A stretch of 52,163 nucleotides of DNA, taken from positions 1-52,163 of the forward strand of contig NZ_JAFCME010000037.1 of NCBI RefSeq assembly GCF_018130065.1, given 5' to 3'. Positions 43,775 to 52,163 of the stretch are shown here, piece by piece (the first letter of the stretch is position 1; each line of letters opens with the position of its first letter). The stretch is from Bradyrhizobium sp. AUGA SZCCT0158. GTDB lineage: Bacteria > Pseudomonadota > Alphaproteobacteria > Rhizobiales > Xanthobacteraceae. The position numbers and the translations under genes are program-made. The notes beneath the pieces were generated by a model, which searched no databases, was not told where the DNA came from, and worked only from the letters and a program-made list of their open reading frames with translations.

Positions 43775-44191
43775 GACTACGCGTGTCGGAATTGCTTAGC
43801 TGGATTGCCAACGCCAACTGCGTTGCCTCGCCCGCAAGCGCAATCTTGCGGTCCGGGTGCGGCAAATCAACCCGACGGGCAAATCACTTACGATTTGCAG
43901 AAATCGTGTCAAGTCCAAAGTTTCCGTAAATCAAAAATATTTCTGTTGTCGTCCGGCCCAAATCAGTGCGCATCTATCGCCATCCCGTCCCATTCAGAGG
44001 GGCGTTGGCCATCGTCACGACGAGGGGCGGGTCGCGGTGGACGTAACAGTTGCGATTGACGGTCGCGGCTGAAGCGTACGGCGAAGTCGTGTGGTCCTGG
44101 CGCCCGTAACGGCGTCAAGTCTTTCGGGAGCCAACGCTTCCGGGGGGCGACGGTGGCAATAGAGGCCGTCTCACCGGGGAGAGCGCGTTAT

Positions 44192-44497
44192 AAGCCGTAA
44201 AGCCACTGCGCAGGGAAGGCCGGGTGTTCTCCGCTGCCCTGTATGCTCGTGTGCGCATTCTTATGCACAATTGCACACGAGACCGCGGGTGCAGCGCGCA
44301 CCCGGTCTTCCCTGCGCCCTCTGAATTCGAGGGCAAGGAATTTCTGGCAAAGCTCGGGCGCAATGCGTCGCGAGAATGCGAACGCACATTCAACTGTCAT
44401 CGCCCGGCTTGACCGGGCGACCCAGTATTCCAGAGGCCGCAATGGTTGAATCGAGAGGCCGCGGCGTACTGGGTCCCCCGCTTTCGCGGAGGACGAC
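44192..44497. repeat. Structured intergenic repeat, copy 2
   Basis: Same element as 1-306. The outer arms are at 44208-44226 and 44299-44317. The inner stem CTCGTGTGC/GCACACGAG is intact but its loop has a different sequence and small indels. The element lies just before the end of mutT. Together the two copies bracket almost 44 kb in direct orientation. Confidence 0.8.
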
Positions 44498-44522
44498 AGC
44501 TGTGGGTGACCGCGCGCTCACC

Positions 44523-44933
44523 TCACAACAGCAAATCCAGCAGATGCGGGATCAGCGGAATGTCCGCGGGGGGCATCGGGTAGTCGCGCAGTTTGCCCGC
44601 GCGCACCCAGGCCAGTTGCTGGCCTTCGCGGGCGATCACCTGGCCTTCCCAGCGCCGGCAGATATAGAGCGGCATCAGGAGATGGAAGGTCTCGTAGGCG
44701 TGGCTGGCAAAGGTCAGCGGCGCCAGGCATGGCTCGCTGACGTCGATGCCGATCTCTTCATGCAGTTCGCGGATCAGCGTCTGTTCGGGGCGTTCACCGG
44801 GCTCGACCTTGCCGCCGGGAAATTCCCACAGGCCCGCGAGCGCTTTGCCTTCCGGACGCTGCGCCAGCAGCACGCGCTTGTCGGCATCGACCAGCGCGCA
44901 GGCGACGACGAGGGTGAGTTTGATGTCAGCCAT
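44523..44933 (-). CDS. mutT: Nudix hydrolase, 8-oxo-dGTP diphosphatase
   Basis: The 136-residue protein has the Nudix box with GGKVEPGERPEQTLIRELHE followed by EIGID, and the MutT-type start LVVACALVDADKRVLLAQRP with GLWEFPGG. It removes 8-oxo-dGTP from the nucleotide pool to prevent mutation. ATG at 44933 is preferred over a TTG two codons upstream. In related genomes it lies near argJ as I remember; here a von Willebrand gene stands between. Confidence 0.92.
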   Translation of the reverse strand: MADIKLTLVVACALVDADKRVLLAQRPEGKALAGLWEFPGGKVEPGERPEQTLIRELHEEIGIDVSEPCLAPLTFASHAYETFHLLMPLYICRRWEGQVIAREGQQLAWVRAGKLRDYPMPPADIPLIPHLLDLLL

Positions 44934-45103
44934 GCACAAGAACTAATCAGAAAACCGCGGGGGTGCCGCACGCCATTCATTAACCAGCAATCGTCGCGAG
45001 GCCAAACGGTTTGTTCAGCGTAGCGAAGGATAGATGCTTATAAGTTATAAGTTAATCTCTCGATGGCAAGATGTGCGCAAGACCGGCCCAGAACAGGCAT
45101 CCT

Positions 45104-46429
45104 ATGCGCGCTTTCACTTCTCTGCTCAACCGCTTTCGTCGCGACCGCTCCGGCAATATCGCCGTAATATTTGCGATTGCGTCGCTGCCCATCATATCGG
45201 CGGTCGGATGTGCGGTCGACTATTCGCGGGCCACCCAGCTGCGCAGCAAATTGCAGGCGGCGATCGACGCGGCCAGCGTCGGCTCGGTCGCCAAGAGCGC
45301 GCCCGGCTTCATCGCCGCGGGATCGATGACCTCGGATGGGCCGATCCCGGCCGGCGTCACCGACGCCACCAATATCTTCAACGCCAACATGAACGGCGTG
45401 GTCGGCTACACACTCACCAGCATGACGCCGGCAATGACCAAGGCCGGGAACATCATCACCTCGAAGGTTCAGTTCTCCGCCACGGTCCCGATGATGTTTC
45501 TCGGCGTGATCGGCAAGACCAGTGTCACCGTAACCGGCTCGTCGACCGCCACCACGAGCATGCCGCTCTATATCGATTTCTATCTGCTGATGGACAATTC
45601 GCCGTCGATGGGCGTCGGCGCGACGCCGGCCGATGTCAGCAAGATGGTCAACAATACCTCGGACAAGTGTGCGTTTGCCTGTCACGATCTCAATAACAAA
45701 AATAACTACTACAAGCTTGCCAAAACCCTCGGCGTGACCACGCGGATCGACGTGCTGCGCAGCGCGACCGAGCAGCTGATGGACACGGCGGCCGTGACCC
45801 AGACCTATTCGAGCCAGTTCCGGATGGCGATCTACGATTTCGGCGCATCGGCGGGCTCGGCCGGGCTAAGAGCCCTGTTTTCGCTGTCGTCCAGCCTGTC
45901 GAGCGCCAAGAGCGCGGCCGGCAACATCGACCTGATGACCGTCAAGGGCCAGAATGAGAACAACGACCAGGATACCCAGTTCACCAATATCATGCCCGCG
46001 ATCAACAGCGTGATCAGCGCGCCCGGCGCCGGCACATCCTCGGCGCCGCTGAAGTATCTGTTTTTCGTGTCGGATGGCGTCGCCGACGAGTACAATCCGG
46101 GAGGATGCATCAAGCCGACCACCAGCAGCGGACGCTGCCAGTCGCCGCTCAACGCGGCGCTCTGCACGGCGATCAAGGCTCGCGGCATCAAGATCGCCGT
46201 GCTCTACACCACCTATCTCGCGCTGCCGACCAATGCCTGGTACAATACGTGGATCGCGCCGTTCAATGCCGGGCCTTACGGGCCGTCGCCGAACAGCCAG
46301 ATCGCGCAGAACATGCAGAGCTGCGCCTCGACCGGATTGTACTTCGAGGTCAGCCCGACGCAGGGCATTGCGGAAGCGATGAACGCGTTGTTCAAGAAGG
46401 CGATCGCCGACGCGCGGATCAGCAGCTGA
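45104..46429 (+). CDS. TadE/TadG-like protein with von Willebrand A domain
   Basis: The 441-residue protein starts with a pilus-assembly type membrane anchor (RRDRSGNIAVIFAIASLPII, then SAVGCAVDYSRATQLRSKLQ). A von Willebrand A domain follows from about residue 155, with the metal site D164-x-S166-x-S168 (LLMDNSPSMG) and FVSDGVAD. It contains several Cys pairs (CAFACHD, GRCQSPLNAALC). It is anchored in the inner membrane with the domain outside. Such TadG-like proteins belong to Flp/Tad pilus loci, but no other tad gene is here. The ATG at 45104 gives the proper anchor start. Confidence 0.88.
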   Translation: MRAFTSLLNRFRRDRSGNIAVIFAIASLPIISAVGCAVDYSRATQLRSKLQAAIDAASVGSVAKSAPGFIAAGSMTSDGPIPAGVTDATNIFNANMNGVVGYTLTSMTPAMTKAGNIITSKVQFSATVPMMFLGVIGKTSVTVTGSSTATTSMPLYIDFYLLMDNSPSMGVGATPADVSKMVNNTSDKCAFACHDLNNKNNYYKLAKTLGVTTRIDVLRSATEQLMDTAAVTQTYSSQFRMAIYDFGASAGSAGLRALFSLSSSLSSAKSAAGNIDLMTVKGQNENNDQDTQFTNIMPAINSVISAPGAGTSSAPLKYLFFVSDGVADEYNPGGCIKPTTSSGRCQSPLNAALCTAIKARGIKIAVLYTTYLALPTNAWYNTWIAPFNAGPYGPSPNSQIAQNMQSCASTGLYFEVSPTQGIAEAMNALFKKAIADARISS

Positions 46430-46438
46430 CGATTGCTC

Positions 46439-46468
46439 CGTCATTGCGACCCGTTGCTCGCAATGACG
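46439..46468. terminator. Bidirectional hairpin between convergent genes
   Basis: CGTCATTGCGA (46439-46449) and TCGCAATGACG (46458-46468) pair perfectly over 11 bases around an 8-base loop. It lies between the stops of the von Willebrand gene and argJ. The same CGTCATTGCGA motif opens the repeat at 29226. Confidence 0.7.
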
Positions 46469-46475
46469 GCAATGT

Positions 46476-47735
46476 CTACGACCGGTAATCGCCGTTGATG
46501 GCGACGTATTCCTTGGTGAGGTCGCAGGTCAGCACGCGGTCGCGGCCCTTGCCGAGGCCGAGGGCGACCTTGATCTGAATCTTCGGAGCCTTCATCGCCT
46601 CGGAAACCTCCGCCTCGTTGTAGGACGGATCGCGCGCGCCGCTTTTGGCGACGCGGATGCCGTTGAACGAGATCGACAGCTTGTCGCGGTTGGCGGGCTC
46701 GCCGGCCTTGCCGACCGCCATCACCACGCGGCCCCAATTGGCGTCCTCGCCGGCGATCGCCGTCTTGACCAGCGGCGAATTCGCAATCGACATCGCGATC
46801 CGGCGCGCGGAGATGTTGGTGGTCGCGCCCTCGACGATGACCTCGACCAGTTTTCGCGCGCCTTCGCCGTCGCGGGCGACCTGCTCGGCAAGATCGGCGA
46901 GCACCGCGCGGAACGCCTTGGTGAAGGCTTTCAGCCTCGGGTCGCTGGCGCGGGTGATTTTGGGCGCGCCGGCGGCGGCGGCTGTTCCGGTGGCGAACGC
47001 CAGCAGCGTGTCGGATGTCGAGGTGTCGCTGTCGATGGTCAGGGCGTTGAAGGTATCCTGGACGCCGCTCTTGAGCAGCGCTTGCAGCACGGCCGACGAC
47101 AGCGGCGCGTCGGTGAACACGAAGGACAGCATGGTCGCCATGTCGGGCGCGATCATGCCGGCGCCCTTGGCCATGCCGTTGATCGTGACCTTGGCCTTGC
47201 CGAGTTTCACGGTCGCGGTCGCGACCTTCGGAAAGGTGTCGGTGGTCATGATCGCCCGGGCCGCGCCCATCCAGTCCGCAGGCGCAGCGCTGTCGGCCAG
47301 CGTGCCCAGCACGCCGTCGAATTTGCTGGCGTCAAGCGGCTCGCCGATCACGCCGGTGGAGGCGAGAAACACCTCATTTGGTTTGCACCCCACAGCCTTG
47401 GCGGCAATCGACGCCGTCAAGGTCGTGGCCTGCCGTCCGGTCTTGCCGGTGAAGGCATTGGCATTGCCGGAATTCACCACCAGCGCGCGCGCAAGTCCTC
47501 CCTTGGAAGAACCTGCGCCTTCGAGCTGGGCGCGGCACCATTCCACCGGGGCGCTTGGGCATTTCGATTGGGTGAAGACACCGGCCGCATTCGTCCCCTT
47601 GTCCATGATCGCGAGCAGCACGTCGGTGCGCCCCTTGTAGCGGATGCCGGCGGCGGCCGTGGCAAGCCGCACGCCCCCGATCACGGGCATGTCGGGGACT
47701 TCGGTTGGTGCGAGGGGGGAAACGGCTGATGACAT
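46476..47735 (-). CDS. argJ: Bifunctional ornithine acetyltransferase/N-acetylglutamate synthase
   Basis: The 419-residue protein is a full-length ArgJ. The self-cleavage site is in KGAGMIAPDMATML, with T201 as the new N-terminal nucleophile of the beta chain. The end GDYRS is typical. It moves the acetyl group from N-acetylornithine to glutamate in the cyclic arginine pathway and may also use acetyl-CoA. A hairpin (47842-47871) separates it from the foldase gene upstream on the same strand. Confidence 0.95.
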   Translation of the reverse strand: MSSAVSPLAPTEVPDMPVIGGVRLATAAAGIRYKGRTDVLLAIMDKGTNAAGVFTQSKCPSAPVEWCRAQLEGAGSSKGGLARALVVNSGNANAFTGKTGRQATTLTASIAAKAVGCKPNEVFLASTGVIGEPLDASKFDGVLGTLADSAAPADWMGAARAIMTTDTFPKVATATVKLGKAKVTINGMAKGAGMIAPDMATMLSFVFTDAPLSSAVLQALLKSGVQDTFNALTIDSDTSTSDTLLAFATGTAAAAGAPKITRASDPRLKAFTKAFRAVLADLAEQVARDGEGARKLVEVIVEGATTNISARRIAMSIANSPLVKTAIAGEDANWGRVVMAVGKAGEPANRDKLSISFNGIRVAKSGARDPSYNEAEVSEAMKAPKIQIKVALGLGKGRDRVLTCDLTKEYVAINGDYRS

Positions 47736-47841
47736 GGGGGCGCCTTATCGACAGGAAGACCGGAAGCGATGGGGCCGGATCCAGCAGGATTCGCGGCCAG
47801 CCACGTCTTCAGCATCCGTTGATGAAGGCCCTAAGACATGG

Positions 47842-47871
47842 ATGCCCGGCACACCTGAGTGGGCCGGGCAT
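47842..47871 (-). terminator. Hairpin after the foldase gene
   Basis: ATGCCCGGC (47842-47850) and GCCGGGCAT (47863-47871) pair perfectly over nine bases around a 12-base loop, between the foldase stop codon and the argJ start. No strong T run follows, so it is a hairpin or repeat with a probable rather than certain terminator role. Confidence 0.5.
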
Positions 47872-47908
47872 GATGCCTAAATACTGAAGTCGGGCGGCGA
47901 AGTCGATT

Positions 47909-48823
47909 TTATTTCTTCGCCGGCGCCATCTTGGAGGCGTCGGGCTTGGCAGCCTCGGCCGGCTTCGCCGCCGGCTCGGCCGGCTTGTCCATGCGCTCGA
48001 CCTTGGCGGCCTCGCGCAGCTTGGCCACGTAATCGGCCTGCGCCTTGCGCGTCACATAGGTTTCGATCTGGGGCTTGACCTGCTCGAAGTCGGGCGCCTT
48101 GCGGTTGCGCTTTTCCTCGACCTTGATGATGTGCCAGCCGAACTGCGACTTGACGGGATCGGAGATCTTGCCGGGCTCGAGCACGAACGCCACGGCCGAG
48201 AACTCCGGCACCATCTGCTCCTTGGTGAAGAAGCCGAGGTCGCCGCCGTCGGAGGCGCCGGGGTCCTTGGACTTTTTCTTGGCGAGATCGGCGAAATCGG
48301 CGCCCTTTTTCAGCTCTTCCGCGATCGCCTTGGCCTCGTCCTCGGTCTCGACCAGGATGTGCCGGGCGCGAACCTCGGCTTCGCCGGTGATCTGCTTGGA
48401 GGCCTCCTCATAGACCTTTTTCATGGCCTCTTCGGTGGTTGCCGCCTTACCTTCGGTGGCCAGCAGGCTGTCCATCAACAGACGGCTGCGCGTGAACGCC
48501 ATGCGCCGCTTGAAGTCCTCGGAATTCTCGACCTTTTTATCCTCGGCGGCCTTGGCGACGATCTTGAGGTCGATCAGGAAGGCCAGCACGTTGTCCTTCT
48601 TGGTCGCCGGGTCCATCTGGGCGAGGCTCGGGCCAAGTTCCTCTTCGGCCAGCGCGACGTCGCTCTGACGGATCTCCACGCCGTTAACCTTCGCCAGAAC
48701 GGGGTTGTCCTGGGCGCGGGCCGGCACGCCGGCGGCCAGAACCGCAGCCAGGCAGGTCGTCAGGGCCAGGGAGGCCAAGCCGAAGCGCAGGCCGGTTTTC
48801 GTTTCCGGGAACGGGGAGGTCAT
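47909..48823 (-). CDS. Periplasmic PpiC-type peptidyl-prolyl isomerase
   Basis: The 304-residue protein has a signal peptide (about 1-38, ending PARAQD), a SurA-like N-terminal helical part, a parvulin domain (about 140-245: ARHILVETEDEAKAIAEELK, LGFFTKEQMVPEF, SQFGWHIIKVE) and a Lys/Ala/Pro-rich tail. It assists folding of exported proteins in the periplasm. AAGGA at good spacing supports the ATG. It is divergent from secA with 364 bases between, which fits a shared role in protein export. Confidence 0.92.
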   Translation of the reverse strand: MTSPFPETKTGLRFGLASLALTTCLAAVLAAGVPARAQDNPVLAKVNGVEIRQSDVALAEEELGPSLAQMDPATKKDNVLAFLIDLKIVAKAAEDKKVENSEDFKRRMAFTRSRLLMDSLLATEGKAATTEEAMKKVYEEASKQITGEAEVRARHILVETEDEAKAIAEELKKGADFADLAKKKSKDPGASDGGDLGFFTKEQMVPEFSAVAFVLEPGKISDPVKSQFGWHIIKVEEKRNRKAPDFEQVKPQIETYVTRKAQADYVAKLREAAKVERMDKPAEPAAKPAEAAKPDASKMAPAKK

Positions 48824-49187
48824 GCAAAATCCTTGTCTTGAAGATGGGAATGCCAAAAGGCGGCGGGACACTCGCCCAATCATGGCACCTTGGCAACGCG
48901 AAAAGTCTGTCAAAATGATGAATTCCTTGACATCTTGGCGGCGTTGACAAGGCTCAAGCCCAGCCATATCTCTGCCGGAACCAATCGATGGCGATAGCGC
49001 TTATTTTACTGGGCTTTTTGCCGTTGAACCTTAGCTTGCCTGAATCCCACTCACTTGGCGGATGACCCCCGGATCGGGGCGTTTGCCGCGACGCGTCACG
49101 GTGAGTTGATAGGCAATCTGGTGGATCACGTCACGGCCGCAACGCAAGACACGGCATAGCAAGACACGGCACAGACAGGAACTCGGC
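48824..49187. promoter_or_regulatory. Divergent foldase-secA intergenic region
   Basis: These 364 bases contain no gene I can support. Next to the secA start lies a 15-base tandem repeat, GCAAGACACGGCATA at 49144-49158 and GCAAGACACGGCACA at 49159-49173, directly followed by the ACAGGA ribosome binding site. The promoters of both genes should lie here, but I could not assign -35/-10 elements with confidence. Confidence 0.5.
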
Positions 49188-52025
<2,838 letters not shown>

Positions 52026-52163
52026 GCTGCTTGTGATCGTGCGCTGACATCCGTGAAGGCGGATTCGTAGGGTGGGCAAAGGCGCGCTAAAGCGGGATGG
52101 AGTTAGGTTGAATCGATTTGGGATTCCCAAATCAGTAGGTTTCTGATTCACCATGCTGGCTGG
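52026..52163. other. Tail after secA with short palindrome
   Basis: GATTTGGGATTCCCAAATC at 52115-52133 is a perfect 9-base inverted repeat around one base. GTAGGGTGGGCAAAGGCGC at about 52067 resembles the start of another dispersed rhizobial repeat. No gene is seen; the window ends here. Confidence 0.5.

Larger units (their letters stand above)
42678..44191. other. Gene-poor accessory stretch
   Basis: About 1.5 kb without a convincing large gene. It holds two possible small minus-strand genes (42942-43160 and 43206-43313), an inverted repeat at 43705-43774, and A/T-richer stretches at about 43385-43470 and 43900-43960. A 60-codon minus-strand frame at 43483-43665 has no recognisable features. 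The left part just upstream of manA (42678-42800) should contain the operon promoter. Confidence 0.5.

Noticed and set aside
32574..44497. An integrative element or prophage in the accessory region.
   Set aside because: No integrase, recombinase, transposase, relaxase, phage gene or tRNA target is visible; only the duplicated 3' ends point to insertion.
1..44497. The two large direct repeats as ends of one composite mobile unit.
   Set aside because: Most of the enclosed 44 kb is core genome in a conserved order, so the repeats are better explained as dispersed copies.

Overview
The window looks like a chromosomal segment of a GC-rich alphaproteobacterium, most likely Bradyrhizobium or a close relative. 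This rests on gene order and content: prmC-prfA-ptsP-lysC opposite ubiG, phaR opposite phaAB, mtgA-rpmF, ppiC opposite secA, and a poly-Asn DUF4167 protein. It also rests on several families of intergenic inverted repeats typical of such genomes. No species can be assigned by eye. I see no tRNA, rRNA, transposase, integrase, phage gene or CRISPR array.

Left part (1-31.8 kb), mostly core genes. After a structured repeat come a Rieske oxygenase, a CPA1 Na+/H+ antiporter, an NTF2-like protein, a GFA zinc protein and a secreted caspase-like protein. Next are ispA with a DUF1345 membrane protein, mtgA, rpmF, two proteins of unknown function, an EAL protein with a degenerate GGDEF domain, and the polyhydroxybutyrate genes phaR, phaA and phaB. 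These are followed by a DMT exporter, a cupin and gloB, a methyltransferase, DUF4167, prmC, prfA, ptsP and lysC. A PH-domain protein, ubiG, a second DMT transporter, and the operon comF-grxC-nit2-DUF1178 close this part.

Middle part (31.9-44.5 kb), accessory. It starts at a BioC/NDUFAF5-like methyltransferase gene whose 3' end recurs twice downstream as fragments (33818-33863 and 37960-38104). The three copies bracket two cargo modules: an NTF2-like/MarR pair, and a LysR-controlled operon of SDR, RclC-like membrane protein, AhpD-like protein and nitrilase. Then come a mannose-related operon (phosphomannose isomerase, GT4 glycosyltransferase with a large C-terminal extension, GH130 enzyme), a gene-poor 1.5 kb stretch with possible small membrane peptides, and a second copy of the structured repeat found at position 1.

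Right part (44.5-52.1 kb), core again: mutT, a Tad-like von Willebrand A protein, argJ, a PpiC-type foldase and secA. The foldase and SecA both serve protein export and are divergently transcribed.

The main unusual signals are the serial 3'-end duplications, the folded 306-base repeat with conserved stems and a diverged loop, the mannose operon, and the inverted repeats found at nearly every convergent gene junction. None is proven to be a new system.
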